Source: Brasilonema sp. CT11 (GTDB lineage: Bacteria > Cyanobacteriota > Cyanobacteriia > Cyanobacteriales > Nostocaceae). Taken from it: DNA of 64,000 nt. Location: NCBI RefSeq assembly GCF_017982655.1, contig NZ_JABXYX010000018.1:1-64000 (forward strand), read 5' to 3'. Below are positions 36,440 to 45,194 of this stretch, one piece after another (position 1 is the stretch's first letter; each line of letters begins with the position of its first letter). Both the position numbers and the translations under genes were made by a program. Under the pieces are notes generated by a model. The model was not told where the DNA came from. It did no database searches and saw only the letters and a list, made by a program, of their open reading frames with translations.

Positions 36440-37039
36440 GTGATTAAAAACGACATTTGGATTAATGAAAAGGCTCATAAGGGTATGATTTCGCCTTTTG
36501 AGGCAAAACTAATTCGAGAAATCAAAATCAGTGAAGATGAACCATTGCAGCGTGTCATTAGCTATGGTTTATCATCTTATGGGTATGATATTAGGCTTTC
36601 TCCAGTTGAGTTTCGAATTTTTCGTCACATTCCCGGAACTGTTGTTGATCCCAAAAACTTTAATCCTCACAATCTGGAACAAACTCCACTGCATACAGAT
36701 GACAATGGTAGCTATTTTATACTACCTGCTCACTCTTATGGTTTAGGAGTTGCTTTAGAAAAGCTGGAGGTTCCAGATAATATTACAGTTATTTGTATAG
36801 GGAAATCAACTTATGCCCGTTGTGGTATAATAGCAAACTTAACTCCTGCTGAAGCTGCATGGCGGGGTCATCTAACCTTGGAGTTCTCCAATTCTTCCAG
36901 CGCTGACTGTCGTATTTACGCCAATGAAGGAGTGGTGCAATTGCTTTTTTTAGAAGGGGAACCCTGCGCTATTAGTTATGAGGCTCGTCAGGGTAAGTAT
37001 CAGGATCAGCTAGAAAAGGTTACCTTAGCTAAAGTATAA
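36440..37039 (+). CDS. dcd: dCTP deaminase
   Basis: A 199-residue deaminase that turns dCTP to dUTP on the way to thymidylate. It shows ISYGLSSYGYDIRLSP near 36-51, GKSTYARCGI, the catalytic AEAAWRGHLTLEFSN near 135-149 and ANEGVVQLLFLEGEPC near the end. Translation starts at GTG 36440. The next gene, 167 bases on, encodes the thymidylate synthase ThyX, so two enzymes of the dTMP pathway are side by side. Confidence 0.95.
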   Translation: MIKNDIWINEKAHKGMISPFEAKLIREIKISEDEPLQRVISYGLSSYGYDIRLSPVEFRIFRHIPGTVVDPKNFNPHNLEQTPLHTDDNGSYFILPAHSYGLGVALEKLEVPDNITVICIGKSTYARCGIIANLTPAEAAWRGHLTLEFSNSSSADCRIYANEGVVQLLFLEGEPCAISYEARQGKYQDQLEKVTLAKV

Positions 37040-37206
37040 AAAACTATAAAGGATGAAGTGTTAAATGTTAAAATTTTTCTCCTTTATACTTCACCTTTTT
37101 TAGTGATTTGTCTTTTTCAAAATTTAACTCTTGTTCCCTGTGGTATAACTTCTATTTCAATATAAAAAATAATCACAGTACCAATTAAGATTTATAAAAA
37201 CTTAAG

Positions 37207-38838
37207 ATGACAGATATATCTGATTTTTTGGAAGAATCGTTTACCGAACATGAAAGCTGTTTACTACAGCCTTTTCTTACTAACTTTGATAGTTCCGTCT
37301 TTGGTTTAAGGAATTTACCTGAAGTAGTGAAAGGTGCATTATTTTCGCGTTATAGCCGGAGTGAGAAAAGTTTACGCCGTATTCTTCTTGAAGAATTTAT
37401 TAAAGCACCTGAAGCTAGTTTTGCTCGTATTACTGGAGAAGTAGTTAACAATAACGCCGACCAATTAGTGGCAATTCAACAAGCAGAAGCATTTTATGAG
37501 CGCGTCCTAATCGGTTATGGCGATGACTCAGTAGCAGAACTAGGTGGCGCACATATTGCCTGTGAAGGAATTAGTAATATTGCTGCTAAAGCTCTTGAAG
37601 ACAGCCGTTTAGGAATTTCTCCACTGGAGAAGTCAACAAGATATGTCCTGTTTAATCGAAAAATTAATGGACGCTACCGCTACTATCGGGAACCGTCAAT
37701 TATGGCATCAAGCTATGCAGAACGTTACGAGAAAACACTAGATTGTTTATTCGAGACTTACACTGCATTAATTGATCCTTTATTAAGCTGGATACAGGCT
37801 CAAATTCCTAAAGATAAAGCTACTTCTGAACGAGCTTATTACAGTGCAACCAGAGCTAAAACTTTGGATTTGCTGCGCGGATTGCTGCCAATGGCAACTC
37901 TTACTAATGTTGGTTTATTTGGCAACGGACGCGCTTTTGAATACTTGCTAGTCAAGCTGGCTGCATCGCCACATCAAGAAGTCCATATGCTGGGGCTGGC
38001 TATGCAACAAGAGTTAGACAAAATGATTCCCTCATTTGTCAAACGATCAAAAAGTGATCGCGGCATTCAATATGCAAATTACTTAGCAACAAATCGCCAA
38101 AACACCGAACTATTAGCACAAAAACTTTTAACTCAGTGTACACCAGCACCAAAATCACCTGTTCAATTAATTGAGTACGATCCAGACGCAGAGGAAAAGG
38201 TTGTTGCTGCCATCCTTTACCCCCACACTGATTTAACATTTGAGCAAGTCAAAGAATATGTCAGCAATCTATCAACTCAAGAAAGAATCAATATTATCAG
38301 TACCTATCTAGGCGAAAGAGGTTCACGATTCCATCGCCCTGGACGTGCTTTTGAAGAGACATACTACACATTTGATTTACTAGCCGATATTGGTGCTTAC
38401 CGTGATTTGCATCGGCATCGTGCTCTTACACAAGAACGCCAGCACTACTCTGTCCGTCATGGGTACGTAGTTCCAGCAGAACTAAAAGAAGCAAATCTAG
38501 CAGAAACCTACCGAAATGCTTTGGACTATGCTGCTGAAACAACCGAGTTAATTAGTAAAGTTTTGCCAGATGCAGCGCAATATGTTGTCCCCTTCGCTTA
38601 TCGGGTGCGCTGGCGAATTAAGTTGAATCTTCGTGAAATTTACCATTTGGTTGAGTTAAGAAGTTCTCGCCAAGGGCATCCTTCCTATCGAGCGCTCGCT
38701 CAAGAAATGTATCGACAAATTAGTGCTGTTCATCCAGTATTAGTATCTAAAATGCATTTTGTGGATCTCAATGAGTATGCTTTAGAGAGATTAGCAGCAG
38801 AGCAAAGAATTGATACAAAAATGAACCAGAATAATTAA
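37207..38838 (+). CDS. thyX: FAD-dependent thymidylate synthase ThyX, long form
   Basis: ThyX makes dTMP from dUMP using methylene-tetrahydrofolate, FAD and NADPH. At 543 residues it is about twice the usual ThyX and looks like two ThyX-like halves. The N-terminal half has ALFSRYSRSEKSLRRILLEE and GDDSVAELGGAHIACEGISN but no RHR motif. The C-terminal half keeps the signature H402-R-H-R-ALTQERQHYS-VRHGYVVP, so this half should carry the active site. Long forms occur in cyanobacteria. Its stop overlaps the stop of the truncated thymidylate-synthase-like gene on the other strand by two bases. Confidence 0.92.
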   Translation: MTDISDFLEESFTEHESCLLQPFLTNFDSSVFGLRNLPEVVKGALFSRYSRSEKSLRRILLEEFIKAPEASFARITGEVVNNNADQLVAIQQAEAFYERVLIGYGDDSVAELGGAHIACEGISNIAAKALEDSRLGISPLEKSTRYVLFNRKINGRYRYYREPSIMASSYAERYEKTLDCLFETYTALIDPLLSWIQAQIPKDKATSERAYYSATRAKTLDLLRGLLPMATLTNVGLFGNGRAFEYLLVKLAASPHQEVHMLGLAMQQELDKMIPSFVKRSKSDRGIQYANYLATNRQNTELLAQKLLTQCTPAPKSPVQLIEYDPDAEEKVVAAILYPHTDLTFEQVKEYVSNLSTQERINIISTYLGERGSRFHRPGRAFEETYYTFDLLADIGAYRDLHRHRALTQERQHYSVRHGYVVPAELKEANLAETYRNALDYAAETTELISKVLPDAAQYVVPFAYRVRWRIKLNLREIYHLVELRSSRQGHPSYRALAQEMYRQISAVHPVLVSKMHFVDLNEYALERLAAEQRIDTKMNQNN

Positions 38839-39308
38839 AAACTATTTCCAACATTTTGATTGTTCTTTAGTTTTTGTAGCGCACTGGCTTCAACTTCAAT
38901 ATCAATATATCCGGAATAAGGCGAGCGAATCACCCAGCAACGCCGTCCGGTATCGCTCAATCCTTCTTCAAAGCCATTGCGGAAAAAGTCGAGCAAGCAG
39001 ATTCCAGCACCTGCGTTCTTGTCTTCTTTCGTGGCGTTGAGAACAACTAAGTAGCGGACGTGGGGGTTAAAAAGCAAATTGCGAATGAGTAAGTTTATCC
39101 CTCTTGTGGCTGAATAGAGCTGTCCAATAACAGCATATTCTTGGGGGTGTAAATGTTTGGCGATAAGCCGGAGGCTTGACGCTACGCGTATCGCACCCTT
39201 GACAGTCCATCCCGTAATCACTGCTGTCTGACCTTGACCATAAATCAGTTGGTTAGGCTTGTGCAGTGCATTATAGTGATATTTGGTTGCCTTACCCGTT
39301 GCTATCAT
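38835..39308 (-). pseudogene. N-terminal stub of an MtrA-like / thymidylate-synthase-like protein
   Basis: The 157 residues from ATG 39308 carry NQLIYGQGQTAVITGWT, AVIGQLYSATRGINLLIRNL, NPHVRYLVVLNATKEDKNAG and RCWVIRSPYSGYIDIEVEA. These match the N-terminal MtrA-like domain of a cyanobacterial protein of about 500 residues annotated as thymidylate synthase; the rest is missing, and the frame ends at the ThyX stop. Inside it, nine extra residues (RVASSLRLI) come from a short G+C-rich repeat at 39161-39194 inserted in frame. The family name comes from remembered sequence and is moderately sure. A frame continues 14 codons upstream to ATG 39350. Confidence 0.6.
39161..39194. repeat. Short interspersed repeat inserted in a coding region
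   Basis: CGATAAGCCGGAGGCTTGAC plus GCTACGCGTATCGC: a G+C-rich unit of the type scattered through Nostocales genomes. It interrupts VKGA-I/A-KHLHPQ in the truncated minus-strand gene. Removing 27 bases would rebuild GCGATCGC, a HIP1 octamer, at the junction, so the unit probably entered at a HIP1 site. Confidence 0.65.
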
Positions 39309-39525
39309 GGATAGTTGCCTGAATGTCAAAAAAGCTAGCCAGCTTAACATATCACCACAACTGGTGCTAGTCGAGCAAATTGTTTAGAAAAGTTTAGCAA
39401 GTTCGATTCTACCAACAGCTGTGTTTTCTTTACCTTTGTAAAAGCTACCCGTCAGAGGGAGTATTTATGAGGACATAATACGGTAGTGTTCTGTTGTGGG
39501 TGAAACAGGAAAAAACTGGTACATT

Positions 39526-39972
39526 ATGAGCAAAATGCCCAAAATTGACCGTCAAAGAGAGCATCAAGCAAACGAGCGGACATTTTTAGCTTGGCTACGC
39601 ACTTCAATATCACTAATTGGCTTTGGTTTTGCGATTGCTAGATTTGGTCTATTTATACGCCAGCTTAATTTCTCTCTGACTCAACAGCAACACGAACCAG
39701 CACCACATCCTTTTTTCACCTCAGAAAATTTGGGAATTTGTTTGGTAATATTTGGTATTCTTACTTTACTTTTAGCAGTCTGGCGATATAATCAAGTTTT
39801 TTCTCAAATTGAAGAAGGAAACTATCAACCCAGTAAGTTTACTGTTTGGGTAATGACTGGAGTAGTGATTATTTTTGGAATTCTCAGTATTCCTTTGCTC
39901 ATTTTACGAAGTAATGTGCCTCGTTCCACGTATCAGCTTCCAAATCAGCCCCAGTCACGTAATTTACGTTAA
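39526..39972 (+). CDS. DUF202 family membrane protein
   Basis: A 148-residue YidH-type protein: REHQANERTFLAWLRTSISL is the DUF202 signature at the N-terminus, followed by three membrane helices (about 22-40, 66-88, 105-128). The function of the family is unknown. GTG 39496 is an in-frame alternative, but ATG 39526 leaves the usual short leader MSKMPKIDRQ. The gene stands alone. Confidence 0.85.
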   Translation: MSKMPKIDRQREHQANERTFLAWLRTSISLIGFGFAIARFGLFIRQLNFSLTQQQHEPAPHPFFTSENLGICLVIFGILTLLLAVWRYNQVFSQIEEGNYQPSKFTVWVMTGVVIIFGILSIPLLILRSNVPRSTYQLPNQPQSRNLR

Positions 39973-40110
39973 CTTGCAAACATGTTGATTGGCTCACAAT
40001 ATACTAATAATACAGACAAAGTATCATCTGTGAAGAGGTTTTATTAATTACAAACAATTGGTATATTGAAAACGATATGACTCAGTCTTGCGGAAAAAAA
40101 TATTAGGATT

Positions 40111-40692
40111 ATGGCTTTAACTGCTTCAACAATGTTACCGCTAGGAACTAAAGCGCCAGATTTTCATCTATCGGATGTGCTACATCAAGAAACTATTTCG
40201 CTTTCGACTTTTGCTGATAAAAAAGCTTTACTTGTGATGTTTATTTGTCAGCATTGCCCGTTTGTAAAGCTTGTGAAGTCAGAATTGGCGCAGTTGGGAA
40301 AAGATTACGTTCATAATGGTTTAGGAATGGTTGCCATTAGTAGCAATGATGTCCATAATTATCCAGATGATGATCCTGAATTTCTCAGGGCAATGGCGAT
40401 AGAACTTGATTTTAAATTTCCTTTTTGTTACGACGAAAGCCAAAAAACTGCAAAAGCTTACACAGCAGCTTGCACACCAGATTTCTTTCTCTTTGATGGC
40501 AGGCGTCAACTTGTTTATCGAGGACAATTGGATGATAGTCGCCCTGGTAATGGCAAACCTGTAACAGGTAGAGATCTACGCGCAGCTATTGACGCAGTAT
40601 TGTCAGATCAACGAGTTACACCCAACCAAATACCCAGTATTGGTTGCAATATCAAGTGGAAACCGGGCAACGAACCCAGCTATTTTGGTTAA
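40111..40692 (+). CDS. Thioredoxin-fold redoxin (AhpC/TSA-like) protein
   Basis: A 193-residue cytosolic redoxin. Landmarks are GTKAPDFHLSDV, LLVMFICQHCPFVKLVKSEL with the CQHC redox pair near 47-50, PFCYDESQKTAKAYTAACTPD and FFLFDGRRQLVYRGQLDDSRP. The cis-proline loop is CTPDFF. It is a conserved cyanobacterial thioredoxin-family protein, likely acting in peroxide detoxification or disulfide exchange, with no assigned substrate. It is followed by a hairpin and a convergent gene. Confidence 0.9.
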   Translation: MALTASTMLPLGTKAPDFHLSDVLHQETISLSTFADKKALLVMFICQHCPFVKLVKSELAQLGKDYVHNGLGMVAISSNDVHNYPDDDPEFLRAMAIELDFKFPFCYDESQKTAKAYTAACTPDFFLFDGRRQLVYRGQLDDSRPGNGKPVTGRDLRAAIDAVLSDQRVTPNQIPSIGCNIKWKPGNEPSYFG

Positions 40693-40717
40693 CGGTATCT
40701 ACAGCATCACATAATAA

Positions 40718-40760
40718 AAATCCTCCTGAACAAAGGAGAAATAATTGCAAAGGAGGATTT
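40718..40760. terminator. Hairpin between convergent genes
   Basis: AAATCCTCCT (40718-40727) pairs perfectly with AGGAGGATTT (40751-40760) across a 23-base loop. A run of A before and T after makes it usable in both directions, for the redoxin gene and the convergent hypothetical gene. Confidence 0.6.
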
Positions 40761-40773
40761 CTATTATTTACCT

Positions 40774-41289
40774 TTAGTGCTTTATTTCTAAACTAAGGAC
40801 ATAAGATCCTAGTTGGATTTTTCCTGCCCACAATTCGTACTCCACTCGTAGATGCTTTGGTAAGGGGTGTCCGTCGAGTGTTAGGCTACGGGTGAAATTT
40901 CGTAAGCGAATCGGTTCGCTAGGTTGTAATGATTCAACAGGTAACCAATAGCGAGTAATGCCGTAAACTCCCTGTTCCCAAAAGTGACGATAACTCAACT
41001 GACCATTTCCTTGCATAGTCATAGTCACTCTGTAAGGGGAAATTTCCAGCCATAATACTCGCGGACCACTAGGAACTGGAGTGCTACTTTGTTGTTGGCA
41101 AAGTGTGTTGTCTGTCAGCAGAGAGTCGTCTATGCTTTGAGAGTCTTTTACAGGTGGTGCGGACAAAAGTAAATGGAATCTGTCACGATCTTTTTGGTAG
41201 AGTGTCGCGGCAGTTTCCACAACAGACCAAACTGGTAGATCTGTGGAAATAAGTGATAGGCACACGGGCTTGCGATGGTGAGTAAGCAT
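40774..41289 (-). CDS. Conserved hypothetical protein
   Basis: Not recognised. From ATG 41289 it has 171 residues, beginning MLTHHRKPVCLSLISTDLP, without signal peptide or membrane segment; a low-complexity middle is followed by WLEISPYRVTMTMQGNGQL and a beta-rich C-terminus ending YVLSLEIKH. The frame is open to TTG 41400, but that would leave 15 bases before divergent aroA and add an unlikely cysteine-rich leader, so the inner ATG is chosen with reserve. Good codon use supports a real gene. Confidence 0.65.
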   Translation of the reverse strand: MLTHHRKPVCLSLISTDLPVWSVVETAATLYQKDRDRFHLLLSAPPVKDSQSIDDSLLTDNTLCQQQSSTPVPSGPRVLWLEISPYRVTMTMQGNGQLSYRHFWEQGVYGITRYWLPVESLQPSEPIRLRNFTRSLTLDGHPLPKHLRVEYELWAGKIQLGSYVLSLEIKH

Positions 41290-41415
41290 GGCAGCGATAA
41301 GGGCAAAAGGCCAATCAATGAGATGAGTTACAAGAAGAAATTGATAAAGATTAGTAGAGCAGGAGGAGCAAAGAAAGCGATACGATACTAGCGCAGTCAA
41401 CGCCAGTTTATCTTA

Positions 41416-42792
41416 ATGTCAGCTTCTGTTATAACCGTAGAAAAGAGCGAGAGCGCTTCTCAAAACTTAATCATTGAGCCTGCTGCTTCTCTATCTCTAC
41501 AAGGTCGCATCCGTGTTCCAGGTGATAAATCTATCTCCCATAGAGCTTTGATGCTGGGCGCAATAGCCGAAGGCGAAACCCAGATTTCCGGTCTACTTTT
41601 GGGAGAAGATCCCCGTAGCACAGCAAGCTGTTTCCAAGCGATGGGGGCAGAAATTTCTGAACTAAATACGGAATTGGTGCGGGTTAAAGGCATCGGTTTA
41701 GGAAACTTACAAGAACCAGTTGATGTCTTAGATGCTGGTAACTCTGGAACAACGATACGCCTGATGCTGGGACTTTTGGCATCTCATGCTGGGCGCTTTT
41801 TTACCGTGACAGGTGATAGTTCCTTGCGATCGCGTCCCATGTCCCGTGTTATCAAACCATTACAAGAAATGGGATCTCAAATTTGGGGACGAAAAGGTAA
41901 TACACTTGCACCCTTAGCAGTTCAAGGAAAGTCCCTCAAACCTATTCACTACAATTCCCCCATCGCCTCTGCCCAAGTGAAATCTTGCATTCTCCTTGCA
42001 GGTTTGACGACAGAGGGAAAAACGATTGTGACAGAACCATCACTCTCACGCGATCACAGCGAACGCATGCTACGGGCATTTGGGGCAAATTTAGTTACAG
42101 ACCACCAAACCAACAGTGTGACAATCACTGGGCCTACTCAACTTTACGGGCAAACAGTGATTGTTCCAGGCGATATAAGTTCCGCAGCTTTTTGGTTAGT
42201 CGCTGGGGCAATTGTACCAGATTCTGAACTGGTTATTGAAAATGTTGGAGTAAATCCCACCCGCACAGGCATTTTAGAAGCCTTGGCGATGATGGGAGCA
42301 GACATCCAACAAGAAAATCAGCGGGAGGTGGCTGGGGAACCAGTCGCTGATTTACGAGTGCGTTCCAGTCGTTTGAAAAGCTGTACAATCTCTGGTGATA
42401 TTATCCCCAGGTTGATTGATGAAATCCCAATTTTGGCAGTGGCGGCGGTTTTTGCTGAGGGGACAACAATCATTCGAGATGCTGCTGAGTTAAGGGTGAA
42501 AGAAAGCGATCGCATTGCTGTCACAGCACAGCAACTCAACAAAATGGGAGCAAAGGTGACAGAATTACCTGATGGTATGGAAATTACTGGCGGAACCTCC
42601 CTATCCGGTGCTGAGGTTGATAGTCATACTGACCATCGGATTGCGATGAGTTTGGCGATCGCATCTCTCAAAGCTTCTGGTCAAACGATTATCCAGCGTG
42701 CAGAAGCTGCAGCGGTATCTTACCCAGAATTTTTTACCACACTGCAACAAGTTTGTGGCGATCGCCCGTGTCACGCCCAGAGGGCTGTCTGA
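41416..42792 (+). CDS. aroA: 3-phosphoshikimate 1-carboxyvinyltransferase (EPSP synthase)
   Basis: AroA joins phosphoenolpyruvate to shikimate 3-phosphate on the route to chorismate. The 458 residues show [86 protein letters not shown] and [15 protein letters not shown]. The combination RDHSE, GDKS, SAQVK and NPTR fits the pattern described for class II enzymes. The last residues, HAQRAV, and the stop codon come from a hairpin repeat at 42779-42805 that has joined the gene's 3' end, so the native C-terminus has been altered slightly. Confidence 0.96.
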   Translation: MSASVITVEKSESASQNLIIEPAASLSLQGRIRVPGDKSISHRALMLGAIAEGETQISGLLLGEDPRSTASCFQAMGAEISELNTELVRVKGIGLGNLQEPVDVLDAGNSGTTIRLMLGLLASHAGRFFTVTGDSSLRSRPMSRVIKPLQEMGSQIWGRKGNTLAPLAVQGKSLKPIHYNSPIASAQVKSCILLAGLTTEGKTIVTEPSLSRDHSERMLRAFGANLVTDHQTNSVTITGPTQLYGQTVIVPGDISSAAFWLVAGAIVPDSELVIENVGVNPTRTGILEALAMMGADIQQENQREVAGEPVADLRVRSSRLKSCTISGDIIPRLIDEIPILAVAAVFAEGTTIIRDAAELRVKESDRIAVTAQQLNKMGAKVTELPDGMEITGGTSLSGAEVDSHTDHRIAMSLAIASLKASGQTIIQRAEAAAVSYPEFFTTLQQVCGDRPCHAQRAV

Positions 42793-42847
42793 AAGACAGC
42801 CCTCTCCCCGAATCGAAGATTCGGGGCAATCCGGCGGAGCCGGATTG
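42779..42847. repeat. Array of three contiguous perfect triloop hairpins
   Basis: Hairpin 1: AGAGGGCTGTCT / AGACAGCCCTCT with GAA loop (42779-42805). Hairpin 2: CCCCGAATC / GATTCGGGG with GAA loop (42806-42826). Hairpin 3: CAATCCGGC / GCCGGATTG with GGA loop (42827-42847). All stems are perfect (12, 9 and 9 pairs), and there is no base between them. The aroA stop codon is at the tip of hairpin 1. It may act as terminator or mRNA 3' protection, but the modular build suggests a mobile palindromic repeat. Confidence 0.9.
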
Positions 42848-42908
42848 GGGCGTAGGGCAGGCGTTGCCATCGCTAAATAAAGTCTGTTGTGGCTTAGATT
42901 TCTACGTA

Positions 42909-42930
42909 AAAGCCTGCATAAGCAGGCTTT
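42909..42930 (+). terminator. Rho-independent-like hairpin after aroA
   Basis: AAAGCCTGC pairs with GCAGGCTTT around an ATAA loop. The stem is perfect, G+C-rich in the middle and A/T at its base; only a short T run follows. Confidence 0.6.
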
Positions 42931-43020
42931 ATTGGCGTAAATAACTGCAACAGCAGCATTAAAATATTCCTCAATTTAGATACAATATCAGTTTTCGGAC
43001 TGTATTTTAAATACAACTTT

Positions 43021-43122
43021 ATGTTTTCTGCTATCTTGCGTAAATTGTTGGTGGTAGTATTGCTTACATTGTTTAGCGCGATGCCTATCGTACCTTGCAA
43101 TCCAGCAAATTTTAGAATCTAA
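43021..43122 (+). CDS. Possible small hydrophobic peptide
   Basis: ATG 43021 opens 33 codons: MFSAILRKLLVVVLLTLFSA, then MPIVPCNPANFRI. It looks like a signal peptide or a single membrane helix without a mature protein. It may be the stub of a lost secreted protein or a chance frame. No good ribosome site stands before it. Confidence 0.2.
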   Translation: MFSAILRKLLVVVLLTLFSAMPIVPCNPANFRI

Positions 43123-43226
43123 TATAGTCTCCTAATATCGATTTTAGACGGCTGGCTGTGGAATCTTCAGCAATGATAAATCGTAGAAAATACAACTCAA
43201 TTAAGTAACAAAAGTCATTAAGATTT

Positions 43227-45008
43227 ATGAAGTTTAGTATTTTTAAACAACTTTTCCAACGTAGTTGGATTTTCACTTTACTGGGTCTATTGGTAGTACT
43301 AGCCCTCAATGGTTGTAATCCCAGTCAGTTTAAAAGCCAAGCGGCTCAAGTGCCGCAATTGGTACAAAACATTCTCAGTGATCCCAAAACCTTTAACTAC
43401 CCCCTTAGTCAAGAGTCACCGAATATTTTTGGTTTAACTTACGAAGGGTTAACTACCCAAAACCCCAATACAGGAAAAATCGAGCCAGATTTAGCTGAAT
43501 CTTGGCAAATTTCTAATGACAAGTTACGGATTGTTTTTACCCTGCGTGATGGTTTGAAATGGTCTGATGGTAAGCCACTCACAGTAGACGATGTTGTATT
43601 TACCTTCAACGACATTTATCTTAATGAAGTAATTCCCACAGATGCTAGAGATGTTTTGCGCATTGGTGAAAAGAGGGCATTGCCCAAGGTGCGAAAACTC
43701 GATGCTCGACAAGTTGAATTTACGATTCCAGAACCATTCGCACCATTTTTGGGTACAATCGGGTTACCAATTTTGCCTGCTCATGCTTTAGAAGAATCTG
43801 TAAAAACAAAAGATAAAGAAGGAAAGCCAATATTTCTGACAAAGTGGGGTGTTGATACTCCTGGTGATCAACTTATTGTTAATGGTCCTTACAAGGTAGA
43901 GCGCTATGACACCAGTCAACGTATAATTTTCCGGCGCAACCCTTATTACTGGCGCAAAGATGCTCAAGGCAATGCCCAACCTTATATTGAACGCGTCATT
44001 TGGCAAATCGTGGAATCCACAGACAGTGCCTTGCTGCAATTTCGTTCTGGTGGGTTAGATTCTGTGGCGGTAGGACCAGACTACTTTTCTTTGTTGAAAA
44101 AGCAAGAAAAACAGGGTAATTTTACTATCTATAATGGTGGTCCAGGCGCTGGCACCAATTTTATTTTCTTCAATCTTAATAAAGGGAAAAGAAACGGCCA
44201 GCCGCTGGTTAATCCAGTAAAATCTCGTTGGTTTAATACTGTGGAATTTCGACAAGCAGTTGCCTATGCGATTGACCGTAAAACGATGATTGACAACACG
44301 TTTCGCGGCTTGGGTCAAATGCAAAACTCACCGCTGTCTGTACAAAGTCCCTATTACATTTCACCAAAAGAAGGGCTGAAAACTTACGATTACAATCTAC
44401 AAAAGGCAAAGGAACTGCTACAGAAAGCAGGATTTAAGTATAACAACAGAAATCAGTTAGTAGATGCTGAGGGAAACCGCGTCCGCTTCTCTTTGCTCAC
44501 AAATGCTGGAAATAAAATCCGCGAGGGAATAGGAACGCAGATTAAGCGGGATCTCGACAAAATCGGCATACAAGTCGATTTCACCCCGTTAGCATGGAAT
44601 ACATATACAGATAAACTGTCTAACACTTTGGACTGGGAAGCATCTATCTTGGGACTGACTGGAGGTTTAGAACCAAATGATGGCGCTAACGTCTGGTCTC
44701 CACAAGGAGGATTGCATTCATTTAATCAGAAACCTCAAGCAGGACAAAAGCCAATTCAAGGTTGGGAAGTAACTCCTTGGGAAGCGCAAATTGGTAAACT
44801 TTATATTCAAGGAGCACGCGAGTTAGACGAAGCCAAACGCAAAGCGATTTATGCCGAAACTCAGCGGATATCTCAGGAATATTTACCGTTTATTTACTTG
44901 GTTAACCCCTTGGCAATGTCAGCTGTACGTAATCGTGTTGAAGATCTTCAATTTTCAGCTTTAGGTGGTGCTTTTTGGAACATTTATGAACTGAAAGTGA
45001 CAAAGTAG
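43227..45008 (+). CDS. ABC transporter substrate-binding lipoprotein, family 5 (peptide/nickel type)
   Basis: A 593-residue solute-binding protein. The N-terminus is a lipoprotein signal, FTLLGLLVVLALNGCNP, with the lipid cysteine at about residue 30. The family 5 landmarks include EPDLAESWQISNDKLRIVFT, LRDGLKWSDGKPLTVDDVVF, NGPYKVERY, RRNPYYW and FRQAVAYAIDRKTMIDNTF. These proteins deliver oligopeptides, nickel or opines to a DppBC-type permease. No permease or ATPase is adjacent, so the partner must be elsewhere. Substrate not known. Confidence 0.92.
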   Translation: MKFSIFKQLFQRSWIFTLLGLLVVLALNGCNPSQFKSQAAQVPQLVQNILSDPKTFNYPLSQESPNIFGLTYEGLTTQNPNTGKIEPDLAESWQISNDKLRIVFTLRDGLKWSDGKPLTVDDVVFTFNDIYLNEVIPTDARDVLRIGEKRALPKVRKLDARQVEFTIPEPFAPFLGTIGLPILPAHALEESVKTKDKEGKPIFLTKWGVDTPGDQLIVNGPYKVERYDTSQRIIFRRNPYYWRKDAQGNAQPYIERVIWQIVESTDSALLQFRSGGLDSVAVGPDYFSLLKKQEKQGNFTIYNGGPGAGTNFIFFNLNKGKRNGQPLVNPVKSRWFNTVEFRQAVAYAIDRKTMIDNTFRGLGQMQNSPLSVQSPYYISPKEGLKTYDYNLQKAKELLQKAGFKYNNRNQLVDAEGNRVRFSLLTNAGNKIREGIGTQIKRDLDKIGIQVDFTPLAWNTYTDKLSNTLDWEASILGLTGGLEPNDGANVWSPQGGLHSFNQKPQAGQKPIQGWEVTPWEAQIGKLYIQGARELDEAKRKAIYAETQRISQEYLPFIYLVNPLAMSAVRNRVEDLQFSALGGAFWNIYELKVTK

Positions 45009-45101
45009 TGACTTAACCAGAAGCTTTGCGATATCCCCTACAAAATGTCAAATTCTCTGCTCTGGCTTCTCAAAAGGGAGGATTGTAGAATAAGTATGAA
45101 A

Positions 45102-45194
45102 TTAAATCAGACGAGTGTAAAGTTGCCGGAGCAGGTCTAGTTGGCTGATTGCTGCCAGATTCGTAATAGGTGATGTATCACTAACAACAATCAC
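45102..45194 (-). pseudogene. Truncated PIN-domain (DUF3368-type) toxin
   Basis: GTG 45194 overlaps the UPF0175 stop as GTGA and opens VIVVSDTSPITNLAAISQLD then LLRQLY, the exact beginning of DUF3368/PIN toxins that pair with UPF0175 proteins; the first catalytic aspartate is present (SDTSP). The frame stops after 30 codons, where a full toxin needs about 150. The active site is incomplete, so this is a dead toxin. Confidence 0.7.

Larger units (their letters stand above)
42848..43226. other. Spacer between aroA and the binding-protein gene
   Basis: It follows the hairpin array and contains a terminator-like hairpin at 42909-42930 and a small hydrophobic frame at 43021-43122. The last 100 bases are AT-rich and should hold the promoter of the gene at 43227. 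Confidence 0.5.

Noticed and set aside
42753-42944. Plus-strand frames across the aroA 3' end
   Set aside because: They run through the hairpin array and owe their openness to its repeated text.
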